Part shown: piece after piece, positions 50,047 through 60,000 of the stretch | Numbering within the stretch: position 1 is the first letter of the stretch | Layout: every line of letters begins with the position of its first letter | From: Streptomyces sp. Y2F8-2 | GTDB lineage: Bacteria; Actinomycetota; Actinomycetes; Streptomycetales; Streptomycetaceae | Assembly: GCF_014905555.1 (NCBI RefSeq) | Contig: NZ_BNGS01000002.1 | Span: forward strand, 62,001 to 126,000 | Reading direction: 5' to 3' | DNA: 64,000 nucleotides | Position numbers and translations under genes: made by a program | The notes under the pieces: model-generated | Told to the model about the DNA's origin: nothing | The model's input: the letters and a program-made list of their open reading frames with translations, nothing else | The model's database searches: none

Positions 50047-50086
50047 GATGAAGCCCCGGTTCCTGGTGGGGAAGCGGGGCTTCATC
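50047..50086. terminator. Hairpin terminator between immunity gene and helicase
   Basis: GATGAAGCCCCG (50047-50058) pairs with CGGGGCTTCATC (50075-50086) over a 16-base loop. It follows the stop of the immunity gene (minus strand) and separates the toxin operon from the helicase operon. Confidence 0.8.
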
Positions 50087-50108
50087 TGCTGTCAGGGGAC
50101 TTGAGGCG

Positions 50109-50489
50109 TCAGCCTCCGAACGGAATGCGATCGTCGAAGTCTACGTCGTCAGGGAAGTTCGGTGGCGTCCATCCTCGGGAATGGGCCAACTCCAGCAGTT
50201 CGTCAGGGACCTCTGCCTGATACTTCTCGACGTAGTAGGGGTATGAGCTTGGCCAGAACCACACGCCATCCGTCTGCAGGCTGAGTGCGCCGATCAGTGG
50301 CTTGTTCGGGTCGATCTCGTCGTACACTCCGCTTCCGGAGACGGCGATATGATGCGCGTCCCGGAGGTATTTGCTGATCTTTTCGGTGGACCCTGAGAAT
50401 TTCCCGCGCGAGTCGGCGATTGTCGGCTGATCGGGTTCGCCGACCTCAGTATCGCTGTAGAAGCCGACCGGCTTGAGTTTTTCTGTCAC
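50109..50489 (-). CDS. Immunity protein for the RHS toxin
   Basis: This 126-residue cytoplasmic protein has an acidic composition. It starts with LKPVGFYSDTEVGEPDQP and contains SGSGVYDEIDPNKPLIGALS and TDGVWFWPSSYPYYVEKYQA, with a C-terminal WTPPNFPDDVDFDD. The GTG start overlaps the toxin's stop by four bases (GTGA) and has GGAGG upstream. Small acidic genes directly after the toxin tip are the standard immunity partner, which binds and blocks the toxin in kin cells. No immunity family was recognised with certainty, so the call rests on position, overlap and composition. A terminator follows at 50047-50086. Confidence 0.75.
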   Translation of the reverse strand: MTEKLKPVGFYSDTEVGEPDQPTIADSRGKFSGSTEKISKYLRDAHHIAVSGSGVYDEIDPNKPLIGALSLQTDGVWFWPSSYPYYVEKYQAEVPDELLELAHSRGWTPPNFPDDVDFDDRIPFGG

Positions 50490-53400
50490 TTATTTCCTCC
50501 CGGTTCAAAAATGCGCCACTCGCCGGTCTTTCCGTACTGCTTGTCGGAAACCCTGAGTCGACCATTGGGCCAAGCCCACACTTTCTCAGTGGGTGCCATA
50601 ACCCTGACTCCCAGTGCGTTCGATAGGTTCTGTGCGGCTGTGGCGTCGCACGCGCCAGTGTTGCAGGAAAGAAGCCGGATGGCTCCACCATCCCAGTTGG
50701 GATCCTGCCTGACGAGATTGGCCAGCGTGCGGTGGCTGATGTTTGTCCCTTTCTCCCAGGCGTCGATGGTGGGGCCGAAGTCAGTCTTCGAGCCGTGAAT
50801 GATCACATCGTAGTAACCCTCTTTGGATAGAGCTTTGGAGGCGTTCAGGCCGAACGTGTCACCGGTGGCAGTCAGGTTGACCCCCTTGCCGCCAGCTGCG
50901 GCGAGAGACGTCTGGCTTCCTGCCGCGCCGCCTGCGAGGACTTCCGCCGCTGCCTCGGAACAGGCGATTACTGCGGCGAGGCAGGAAGTGACGCCCTCAG
51001 CGGCTACAGGAGCGGCGGCGACAGCCGCAGCGACACCGACGACAACGCCCAGGACCACCTTTTGCCAGGTGGCGAGTTTGCCGTGGTCGGGCATGTCATG
51101 GGCGTCTGCGTCGTAGTTGGGGTTGGTTCCCATGGCCCAGCAGCTACGGCACGGGCCTTGCTCCTTCGGTTTGGGCTTGGGGCCTTGCTTGAAGACCACC
51201 CGTACCGTTTTTACTGAAGCGCCCCTAGAACTGACCGTGGTGACTGTGGTGGTCAACGTGCCGGAGCCGACGCCTTCGATGGTGGTGTCTGTTGTGTAGG
51301 TGGCGGTGGAGTGGTAGACCCACCCACTGGTGCTGGGGGTGAACCAGGCGCGGTAGCTGCCACCGTGGCCGTCGCTGCAGCCCTGTTCACAGTCGGTGAG
51401 GGGGCGCAGGCCGGTGGGGTCGCTCTTGGTGACCGGGGTGTTGTTGGCGTAGGCGTAGCCGTTGAGGGATTCGTGGTCGTCGGCGGCGAAGACCGGGTCG
51501 ACGGAGAGGAATCGGCCGATGGTGGGGTCGTATTCCCGGGCGCCGATGTGTGTCAGCCCGGTGGTGGTGTCAGCGGGTTTGCCGAGGAATCCCTTGTCGT
51601 CGGGCCAAGCGGCCGGTGTGTTTCCGCGGGTTTCGCCGAATGGTTTGGTGTAGCGGCGGGTGATCTGCTGGGTTGCCGCGTCGACAACCATTGTGGCGGT
51701 GCCATGGCGGTCGTCCACGAGCCAGTACAGGCCGGTGTTCGTGCGCAGTGCTGTGCCGTCGCCAGCGCTGTAGTAGCGCTGTGCGGTGAACTTCTTGGCC
51801 GTCGGGTCGTAGTGGAGTTCCTGTCCTGGCAGGTACAGGACGGTTTCGGCGGGGCCTTGGCGGATGAGGAGGTCGCCGTTGGCGTCGTAGAGGTAGTTGG
51901 TGCTCTTGCCGGCCTCCGTGAGGGTGGCCAGGTCTCCTTCGGTGTTCCAGACGAGGGTCTGGTCGCCGGATGTGCCGGGGCGGCGGGTGGTGTTGCCGCG
52001 TTCGTCGTATCCGTAGCTGGTAGTCGTACCCCCGGTGGTGGCGGAGGTCAGTGTGTGCGGCTGGCCGCCGCCGTTTGCATCGACGGGCGGGTACTTGTAG
52101 CTGGTCTTCGTGTCGCCGCCGGCCGAGTGCGCTGTCTGCGTGTCCCGCATTCCTCCTGTGGTGTACGTCCAGGAGGTCCAGTACGGGGCCGGGCCGCCGA
52201 GGGCGGTGGCGGAGCGTGCGGCGGTGCAGTCACTGCTTGCAGGGGTCCAGGCGTCGGTCAGGCGCTGGTGGCCGTCGTAGGCGAAGCACTGGGTGTCGGG
52301 CGTGCCTGCCTTCTGCTTGATCGACAGCACGTTGCCGCCGTCGTCGTAGGTGTAGTCGACGTCGCTGGTGTAGCCGGTGTTCGTCTGGTCTAGCGTGTGG
52401 CTGTTGAGCAGGCGGCGAGTGCCGTCCTCATAGCGGCTTGACACTTGGAGCTGTTTGGCCGTTGTGGAAGTGCCCAGCGTGGTCAGCTGCGGCTCCCCGT
52501 ACTGGGTGTAGCCGACGCTGCGGATGTAGTCGGTGTTGCCGCCCACGGTGTTGACCAGGCCGAGGTCGTTGTAGGTGTAGGCGACCGTTTCGACGGGCAG
52601 GCCGCCCGCTGCCGGCAGGACCCTGTTGTTGACCGTGCCGTCCAGGTTGTAGGCCGTGGTGGTGGTGAAGGTCTGTGGCGCTCCCGCCTGCACCAGCGGA
52701 TCGGAGGCGGCCAGGACGGTCTTGCTGCCGGTGGGCTGGTAGAGGTTGTCGTACCCGGTGACCTGGCTGGCGTAGATGCGGCCCGTGGTACCGCCGACGT
52801 AGCGGATGGAAGCCGTGGGCTGGCCCTTGGCAAGGGTGTCGTAGGTGAACTTGGTCAGCTGGTGGGCGCTGTCCTTGACTCCGTCCCAGGTCCCGGTCTT
52901 CCGGCCGAGTTCGTCGTATTCGGTGATGAGGGTCTTGGACGTGCCGTCCTTCAGCTTGACGGTGCTGGTCAGCGGCTGGTCCGCGTCGTCATACGTGAGA
53001 GAGGTCGTGCCCTTGTCCGGATCGGTGCTCTCGATCTCGCGGCCGCGGATGTCGTACTTGTGGCTCCACACCGCACCGTCGGGTCCCGTCACGCTAGCGA
53101 CCTGGCCGCCTGGGGTGTAGGTGTACGTGGTGCGGGTGTAGTCGCTTCCGGTCGGGTTCGGTCCGGCGTACTCGCGGCGTTCGGTGACTCGGCCGCGGGC
53201 GTCCTTGATGGTCAGCGTGCCGGAGCCGCCCTTGGCCGCCGTGACCGCAACCTGGTCGCCCTGGTCGTTGGTCTTGGTGCGCCACCGTTCCTGGCCGTAG
53301 ACGCGGAAGATGGAGTCCGTGGCGCGGCCGGCGCCGTCGTAGACGGTCTCGGTCGATGCGGGCACGGAGCCGGGCAGGGTGTTGGCCAGTGCTCCGGTGG

Positions 53401-56400
53401 GGCTGTTGTTGTCGTAGACCTGCTCGTTCTTGAGGTAGGCCAGGCCCCGGTCGTCATACAGGGTCTCGGAGATCGTGCGGCCACCGCCTGGTGCCGGAAC
53501 TTGCTTCTGCCGTTCCCGCAGCAGCGCGTCGTAGATCTCGTAGGACGTGTTGTACGTCTTGCCGTCGGCACGCAGTGTGTCGGTACGGACCCAGGGTGCC
53601 GCAGCCTTGGTGAGGCTGTAGGTGTAGACGAGGCTGGCCGGGTCGCTCAGGGCGCGTGAGCGGTTGGGTTTCCAGATCTTCGTGACCCGGCCGAGGGCGT
53701 CGAATTGCCACTCGGTGACCTTGCCGTTGGCGTCGGTCTGCTTGGTGACCTGGCCCCAGGCGGGATCCACGTCCTTGGTGACGGTGTAGCCCTTGGGATC
53801 GGTGACGACGCTCTGGGTGAGCGGGCCGTAGCCGGTGTCGTCCGGGACGTAGGTCGTCTTGGTCGACCGGTTCAGGGCATCCGTGGTGGTCGCAGGGCGG
53901 CCGAGGCCGTCGTAGGTGGAAGTGGAGACCTTCTGGTAGACGGGCTGGTTCTGGTTGTCGTAGCCGGAGATCCGGTAGGAGGAGGTGGTGTCGCCCTTGG
54001 TGGGGGCGGTGCCGACGGCCTGGTTGTCGTAGCCGGTGGTGACGTCGGAGATGGTGTCGTCCGGCAGCTTGGGCGTGCTCGAGCAGCCGACCGCGTAGGT
54101 CTCGACGCGGGAGGAGAACTGCACCAGCCAGTCCGTGGTGTTGCGGACATAGGTTTTTCTGACGCAGGTCTCGTCGCCGGTCTTGGCGGTGTCGCCCTGG
54201 TCGTCCACCGTCAGCGGCATGCCATAGGTGGTGTCGTAGGTCGTGGTGGTCTTGGTGCTGCGGGTGCCGATGGAGGTCTTGGTCCGGTTCGTGACCGTGG
54301 CCGGCTGCATGAACCACGACTCGGTGGTGCCCCAGTCGTACTTGTGGCTGCCGGTGCGATAGGACCACGGCGTGTTGATCGTGCCGCTGACCTCTTCCGC
54401 GCTGTTGTAGGCAGTGGTTTCGCGGACGAATCCTGCGTACTGGCGGTCGTCGTCGATGCTGGTGCCGGTGGAGTCGGTGACCTTCTCGACGCGGCGGGTG
54501 CCGTCCTTTTGCTTGTCGCCGTTCAGGCCCCGCATGTACAGGTTGACGATCTTGCTGATGGGGCCGGTGCCGTCACCGGTGGTGGTGGTGACCTTCGGAT
54601 AGCCGCGCCACTGGTTCCACGTGCGGTACTTGGCTTTGGTCAGGCCGTCGTCGTCGGCGTAGCCCCAGCCGGCACCACCGGTGTAGTCGTAGCGGGTCTC
54701 CTTGGTGTCGCTGCCGTAGGGATCCTCCTCAAACACGGAGGTGACGAGGTACTTGTGGAACCAGTCGAGTTCCGGGGTCGCCCCGGACTGGGACCAGTAG
54801 ACGGGGAAGCAGCGCAGCGTGTTGTCGTCCTCCGAGGACGGCATGGTAGTGCCGCGGATGCACTGAGGGTCGGAGTAGTTCACGGTGAGGACGGCACCGG
54901 CCTCGCTGGTGATCTTGCGGACGCGCCACTTGATGTAGCGGAGGCTGTCTCCGCCGCCTTCGACGTGGTTGGGCATCTGGATGCCGTCGAAGGTGACGGC
55001 ATCCAGGCTGGCGTCGGTGCTGCCCGCTTTGCCGGTGTTCTGGATCGACTTAAGCCACAGGCTCGGCGAGGCGGCGTCCCCCGAGTCGGGGAAGCTGTGC
55101 TCGAGGTGCCAGTTGTCGACATTGCGGCGCGTGGTGCCCGAGCCGGTCCACACCGAGGTGGTGACGTCGGTCAGCATGTAGCGGGTGAAGAAGGACGGGC
55201 CGATCTTCCCGGTGCAGGCTTTGCCGTCGGCGCAGATCAGGTCGAACGGCACGTCCGGCCAGTTCTGCTTGGTGTCCGAGGTCAGGCTGGAGCAGTCGCT
55301 GGCGACGCAGCGCTGCGCGTAGTCGAAGGTGACCTGCTGGGCGGCGGGCTTGGTGTAGACGCTGGTGGCGCGCAGCCCATAGTCGATGCGCTTGAGGTAG
55401 CCGGCTCGGACGTAGCTGGTGGCGGGGTCGTCGACGCCGTTCTTGGCGTAGTTGTTGGTCTCTTTGCCGTACCAGTAGCTCATGGCGTTGCCGTGGGTGT
55501 CGACGACGTAGTCGAGGTTCCACTTCCATGCCTGGTTGCAGCTGGAGGAGGCGAAGGTGGTGTCGTGGCAGGGTTCGCCGGCGTCGTCACCGAAGACGGG
55601 TACGGTCCAGGTGGAGTTGGTGACGGGGTCGTCCGGGTCGGTGCCGTGGTCGCTCCAGCCGGGCAGGCGGTGTTTGCCGAAGTAGTACTGGGTGCCGTCG
55701 GTGGTGGTGACCTTCCAGTACTCGCCGTTGTCGTCGCCGTTGCTGGTGTTGCCGGTCAGGTGCTCGACCTTGGTGGCGTCGTCGTTTTTCAGCCGCCAGG
55801 TGCCTCCGGCCGCCTGGGACTTCTCGGCGCTGTCGCAGGCCGCTGTGGTGTCGCAGTCGTTGACGAGTTCGGCGGCTTTGCCGTTGAGGACGAGAGTGGC
55901 GTTGGCGTACTTCCAGCACAGGTCGCCCTTGCCGTCGTTGCCGTCGTCCTTGCAGGAGCCGTACTTGCGCTCGATGTAGGACTCGGTGAGGCCGAAGCCT
56001 TCACCGACGACGGAGGACTGGTTGTTCTCCGAGGAGGTGCGCCCGTCCACTGAGCCGGAGCTGTAGGAGACGGCCAGGTTCGGGGCCGGTCCGGCGGTGG
56101 CCGGCGGGACGCGCAGCGGGTAGCTCCAGCCGAACTCTCCGGTGCTGCCGCCTGCTTCCCAGGTTGCCGACGGGCCGAGGGGGCTGGCGCTGAAGTCGCC
56201 GCTGGGTCCGGAGGAGTCCGCGGTGGCGGCCAGCAGCATCGGCGTCTTGGTGCTCATGCCCGAGGTGGGCAAGGTGACGGTGACCGTCTTGGCGGCCGGG
56301 TCGTTGTGGGAGGCCAAGGGCGTCTGCTTACGGCAGGCCGCCTTGTTGGGCGTGGTCAGCGCGCACTGGGGAAGCTGCATGAAGCGCAGGCGGGATCCGT

Positions 56401-56968
56401 AGGAGCCGCCGTAGGCGTCTGCGAAGGACGCGTAGTTGAGGCTGAAGCGCCACTTGCCGCGGGGGGCCTCGTCCGGCGCCAGTGCGAGGATCGTCCCGGT
56501 GACCTTGGCCTTGTCGGCGGCTTGATGCCCATACACGTGCACCTGTACTGCGGTGCTGCTCTGCTCCTCAGCCTTCGTCACGGCGCGCTTGCCCGAGGTG
56601 TCCGGTGCGATGGTGACGGGCAGGCTGCCGACCTGTGCCGTTGCGGGCTTCCCGTCCGACAGGCTGAGACGTGTGCTGGCGGCCGCGGGCCAGTGCACCT
56701 TGGCCAGACGCTGCGTGGTGGTCTTGGCCGCTGCGGCAGCCTTGTCGGCCGTCGGGTGTTGCTTCGCCTTGAACGGCAGGACCTTGTTGACCTTCGGCTT
56801 CGGCGGCGCCGGAAACGTGTTACCGCTCGCCTGCGCTGTGGCGGGCAGGGCAGATCCCGAGGGGATCGCTATCTGCGGAATGAGGGCCAGGCTGACGGAG
56901 AGTGCTCCGCGGGCCAGCCAGCGGCGAAGGACAGCTCTGGGCCGCCTGCCGCGCGATGCGGGATTCAC
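50486..56968 (-). CDS. RHS/YD-repeat toxin with caspase-like C-terminal tip
   Basis: This 2160-residue secreted protein has a twin-arginine-like or Sec signal region (RRWLARGALSVSLALIPQIA). It is followed by the actinobacterial RHS N-terminal domain (TGEFGWSYPLRVPPATAGPA, SVDGRTSSENNQSSVVGEGF) and many YD repeats (YDGLGRPATTTDALNRSTKT, YDIRGREIESTDPDKGTTSL). The shell closes with the conserved IGAREYDPTIGRFLSVDPVF and PVTKSDPTGL, where the tip begins. The tip has a hydrophobic stretch, then YDVIIHGSKTDFG and AIRLLSCNTGACDATAAQNL, a His-Gly and Ser-Cys pair resembling clan CD peptidases. The GTG start has AAGGA upstream. The immunity gene overlaps its end, and the LamG gene lies upstream on the same strand. 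The toxin activity is inferred. Confidence 0.9.
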   Translation of the reverse strand: MNPASRGRRPRAVLRRWLARGALSVSLALIPQIAIPSGSALPATAQASGNTFPAPPKPKVNKVLPFKAKQHPTADKAAAAAKTTTQRLAKVHWPAAASTRLSLSDGKPATAQVGSLPVTIAPDTSGKRAVTKAEEQSSTAVQVHVYGHQAADKAKVTGTILALAPDEAPRGKWRFSLNYASFADAYGGSYGSRLRFMQLPQCALTTPNKAACRKQTPLASHNDPAAKTVTVTLPTSGMSTKTPMLLAATADSSGPSGDFSASPLGPSATWEAGGSTGEFGWSYPLRVPPATAGPAPNLAVSYSSGSVDGRTSSENNQSSVVGEGFGLTESYIERKYGSCKDDGNDGKGDLCWKYANATLVLNGKAAELVNDCDTTAACDSAEKSQAAGGTWRLKNDDATKVEHLTGNTSNGDDNGEYWKVTTTDGTQYYFGKHRLPGWSDHGTDPDDPVTNSTWTVPVFGDDAGEPCHDTTFASSSCNQAWKWNLDYVVDTHGNAMSYWYGKETNNYAKNGVDDPATSYVRAGYLKRIDYGLRATSVYTKPAAQQVTFDYAQRCVASDCSSLTSDTKQNWPDVPFDLICADGKACTGKIGPSFFTRYMLTDVTTSVWTGSGTTRRNVDNWHLEHSFPDSGDAASPSLWLKSIQNTGKAGSTDASLDAVTFDGIQMPNHVEGGGDSLRYIKWRVRKITSEAGAVLTVNYSDPQCIRGTTMPSSEDDNTLRCFPVYWSQSGATPELDWFHKYLVTSVFEEDPYGSDTKETRYDYTGGAGWGYADDDGLTKAKYRTWNQWRGYPKVTTTTGDGTGPISKIVNLYMRGLNGDKQKDGTRRVEKVTDSTGTSIDDDRQYAGFVRETTAYNSAEEVSGTINTPWSYRTGSHKYDWGTTESWFMQPATVTNRTKTSIGTRSTKTTTTYDTTYGMPLTVDDQGDTAKTGDETCVRKTYVRNTTDWLVQFSSRVETYAVGCSSTPKLPDDTISDVTTGYDNQAVGTAPTKGDTTSSYRISGYDNQNQPVYQKVSTSTYDGLGRPATTTDALNRSTKTTYVPDDTGYGPLTQSVVTDPKGYTVTKDVDPAWGQVTKQTDANGKVTEWQFDALGRVTKIWKPNRSRALSDPASLVYTYSLTKAAAPWVRTDTLRADGKTYNTSYEIYDALLRERQKQVPAPGGGRTISETLYDDRGLAYLKNEQVYDNNSPTGALANTLPGSVPASTETVYDGAGRATDSIFRVYGQERWRTKTNDQGDQVAVTAAKGGSGTLTIKDARGRVTERREYAGPNPTGSDYTRTTYTYTPGGQVASVTGPDGAVWSHKYDIRGREIESTDPDKGTTSLTYDDADQPLTSTVKLKDGTSKTLITEYDELGRKTGTWDGVKDSAHQLTKFTYDTLAKGQPTASIRYVGGTTGRIYASQVTGYDNLYQPTGSKTVLAASDPLVQAGAPQTFTTTTAYNLDGTVNNRVLPAAGGLPVETVAYTYNDLGLVNTVGGNTDYIRSVGYTQYGEPQLTTLGTSTTAKQLQVSSRYEDGTRRLLNSHTLDQTNTGYTSDVDYTYDDGGNVLSIKQKAGTPDTQCFAYDGHQRLTDAWTPASSDCTAARSATALGGPAPYWTSWTYTTGGMRDTQTAHSAGGDTKTSYKYPPVDANGGGQPHTLTSATTGGTTTSYGYDERGNTTRRPGTSGDQTLVWNTEGDLATLTEAGKSTNYLYDANGDLLIRQGPAETVLYLPGQELHYDPTAKKFTAQRYYSAGDGTALRTNTGLYWLVDDRHGTATMVVDAATQQITRRYTKPFGETRGNTPAAWPDDKGFLGKPADTTTGLTHIGAREYDPTIGRFLSVDPVFAADDHESLNGYAYANNTPVTKSDPTGLRPLTDCEQGCSDGHGGSYRAWFTPSTSGWVYHSTATYTTDTTIEGVGSGTLTTTVTTVSSRGASVKTVRVVFKQGPKPKPKEQGPCRSCWAMGTNPNYDADAHDMPDHGKLATWQKVVLGVVVGVAAAVAAAPVAAEGVTSCLAAVIACSEAAAEVLAGGAAGSQTSLAAAGGKGVNLTATGDTFGLNASKALSKEGYYDVIIHGSKTDFGPTIDAWEKGTNISHRTLANLVRQDPNWDGGAIRLLSCNTGACDATAAQNLSNALGVRVMAPTEKVWAWPNGRLRVSDKQYGKTGEWRIFEPGGNK

Positions 56969-57036
56969 GGTAGTGGATTCCTTGCCTGATGGCGGATGGG
57001 ACCCCTGCCACGGGCAGGGAGGCTTAAGGGGAGCAG

Positions 57037-57070
57037 CGGGCAGCCGGAATACGCTTGTTCCGGCTGCCCG
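57037..57070. terminator. Hairpin between LamG and RHS genes
   Basis: CGGGCAGCCGGAA (57037-57049) and its perfect complement at 57058-57070 form 13 base pairs around an 8-base loop, 16 bases after the LamG stop. It may lower transcription into the RHS gene or protect the LamG mRNA. Confidence 0.75.
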
Positions 57071-57085
57071 GTGCTGTTGAGACGG

Positions 57086-60000
57086 CTACTGTTCGGAGCC
57101 GTACAGGTTGCCGATCTGGGTGGCGCTCATGGCGCCTGCCCACACCCGCACGTTCGCGATGTGGCCGGGGAAGTAGCGGGTCACGGCGCCGTCGATCTTG
57201 GCGCGGCCCACCTCGAACTGGCCGCTGCCCTGCCACGGAGCGGTGTAGGCGACCCCGTGATCGCCGTCGATCTGCTGGGTGTCGACGTACAGGAACAGGG
57301 CACCGCGCGGGCTGTCGTCCGTTGCGTCCCCGCCGGCCTGCTGGGCGTCGTAGACGACCGTCAACCGTACCCAGGTGTCCTTCGCCGCGACCTCGGACTG
57401 GGCGCGCGTCCAGGTGGCGCCGGAGGCATCCTTGTTCGGGCGTCCGAAGTGCCACTTACCCAGGGATGAGCCTGCGGGCTGCTCGTACCACACGCCCCAC
57501 GAGGACTGCGTAGCGCCGGGCTGTCCGAACACCTGCACCTGGTAGCTCTTGGAGGTGTCCGCGAGCTTGCTGCCGTCCAGTCGGACCCAGGCGGTTGCGG
57601 TGAAGGAGCCGGTGTCATCGACTATCGGGCCCCCGGTGGAGGCGTATCCGCTGGTGCCGTTCAGAGCCATCACCTGGCGGGTGGGCAGGCCAAGGTCCGG
57701 ATTGCCGAGGGTGTCCGGGTCAGTGGCCAGGGTGGCGCCGTTGAGCGTCATGGTGCGGCCGTAGCCGGAGTTGTCGCTGATCGTGGTGCCGGAGGCCTTG
57801 GTGGCGTCCCAGTCCCCCAGCATGGCCACCGTCGGGTCACCGGCGGTGCCGTCGCTGGAGTCCTCGTCCTCCAGTACCGCGTCCTGGATCACCTCGGTGT
57901 CCGCGAGGGCGCGCGACCAGACGTGGACTTCGTCGATGCGTCCGTTGAAGTATTCGCGGAAGGCGGCGATGTAGTGCAGCCGGCCGACCTGCAGTGCGCC
58001 GGTGGCATTCCACGGCGTGCTGAAGGGCACTGGGCTGCCCTGCGGACGTCCATTGACGTAGAGCTGGATGGTGCCCGCTGCCGCGTCATACACGCCAGCC
58101 AGGTGAGTCCACACATTCAGTGTGGGGGGCGTGGCCGAGATGGAACGGGTGATGGCCGGGTCGGCGACATCACTGTTGTGACGGTTGAAGATCCACGCTT
58201 TGTAGGCGGAGGAATAGTAGAGCTGGAAGCCGGATCCGTTCGTGCCGGCCTGCGACAGGATGGTGTAGTTGCGGGAGGCGTCCTCCAGGCGCACCCAGGC
58301 CGACACTGAGAAGCTCTTGGTGGTGTCGAGCACCGGACCGGATGTCGCAGCGTATCCGGTGGTGCCGTCCAGCTTCAGGGAATGTGTCCCGGCTCGCGCA
58401 AGGGGCGAGTACGAGAACGTGCCTGTGGGAGTGAGTGGGTGGGCTGTCGCCGTAGTGGTGTCGGCGCCGTTGCTGTCCAGGTGCCAGATGCCCGTGGGGA
58501 GCTCGGCTCCCTTGACGTTGAAGCTGTAGTAGCCGGTCAGTGAGCTGTGTCCCGCGTCGTCGAATCCCCAGACCTGGATCGTGTTCTCGCCCGCCTGGTT
58601 GGGAGTGATGGTCCGGTCCAGTGAGGCGCCCTTGGCGACCTTGATCGGATCGGAGATCTTGCCGCTGTTCAGCTTCCACTTGTACGACGTCACGTCCGAC
58701 TGCAGACCGGCTGTCTTCGGATCGGCGTCGCCGGGCGTGAAGGTGAACACCCCGCTCTCCCCCACTCCCCCGGATGCCGGATTGCTGTCAGCAGGCTTGT
58801 ACTTTCCGTCCTTGCTGGAAACCACCGGTGGCGGCGGGCTGTCCGTGTCGACACGGAAGTAGCACCAGGACGACCACGCCGACGTCAGTGTGCCCGTCGC
58901 GCCCCGATCCGTCTTGTAGTAGGCCTGGGTCCGGGCATGCATGCGGTAGTCGGTCTGCGCTGCCAGGGTGCCGGTGGTGGCGTCCCGCTTGGCGTTGTCG
59001 GCCACCCACTCGCTTGTGGGCGAGTCCGCGCTCCACACCTTGGCCGAGCCGTCGGCCTTCCATACCTCGAACTGGGCCCGCAACTGGGCATTGGCACCGT
59101 CGGCCGACCGCACGGTCGCGAACATCTTCGGTGTGGTGTCGCTGGTGGCGAACGGCTGAGTGGAGGCGTTGCAGACCGAACCCGTGGTGCCCTGCTGCAC
59201 ACCGACCGGCGTCGGAACGCTGGGCTGGGAGATGTAGGTGACCGACAGCTTGGCGTCGTCGCGGAAGCGCGCCCATGATGCGGTGGAGCTTTCGTCGTGG
59301 GCGGTCAGCGAGAACGTGATCTGCGACTTCTGCTTCTCCACGTAGTCCCGCACCGTGGGGGTCAGGTTCTCGTCGGTCTCCGAGCCGACGTTGTCACTGA
59401 AGCGCACCCAGTTCGCCGGCTGGGACGGACTGCACAGGGTACCGCGACCATAGGCGACATACCGGTCCCCCATGAGATCAACAGCCTTGGGCCTGGTAGA
59501 CCACGTGGTGCTCGAGGAAATGTCCCTGTCCACGAGACTCAAGTCGTACGGGTGCGTGTCACAGGTGAACGTCCAGGTCTGGTAGGCCTCGAAGGTGACG
59601 TCCAGAACCTTCTTCCCATACAGCGACGTCAGCGGGTACTCGTAGTAGAGGCGCTGCGTGTAGGGCGAGTACGAGCACAGGTAACCGGCGTAGTTGGCGC
59701 AGTAGCCGGTGCCCTTGTCGCCGCTCCACTCCCAGAACCGGTCACCGTCCGACGACAGCGCCGTCCAGTCGTTGTGGACCACGCCCTTGACGGGAGGGTC
59801 GATGTAGACGGGGTAAGCGGTGTCCTTGCCACGCAGCAACTGCAGATCGGGGACGAGCTTGAGCTTGTCACCGGTGACGGCGACGTCGACATCGGCAATC
59901 TTGTCTCCGGCGCCGGGACCCCGGGACGGATCATCCGAGCCACCGTCATCGGCTCCGGAACCTTCTTGAGCACTCAAGGCGGCCTGCCGCACCACGCCGC

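Noticed and set aside
49902..50085. Upstream extension of the helicase in the 423-codon overlapping frame
   Set aside because: That frame is not continuous with the helicase frame and contains no Walker A motif; the NALV resemblance to helicase motif Ia is too short to trust.
53705..56053. 782-codon plus-strand frame opposite the RHS gene
   Set aside because: It is the antisense of regular YD repeats, rich in Val/Gly, and has no family match or ribosome site.
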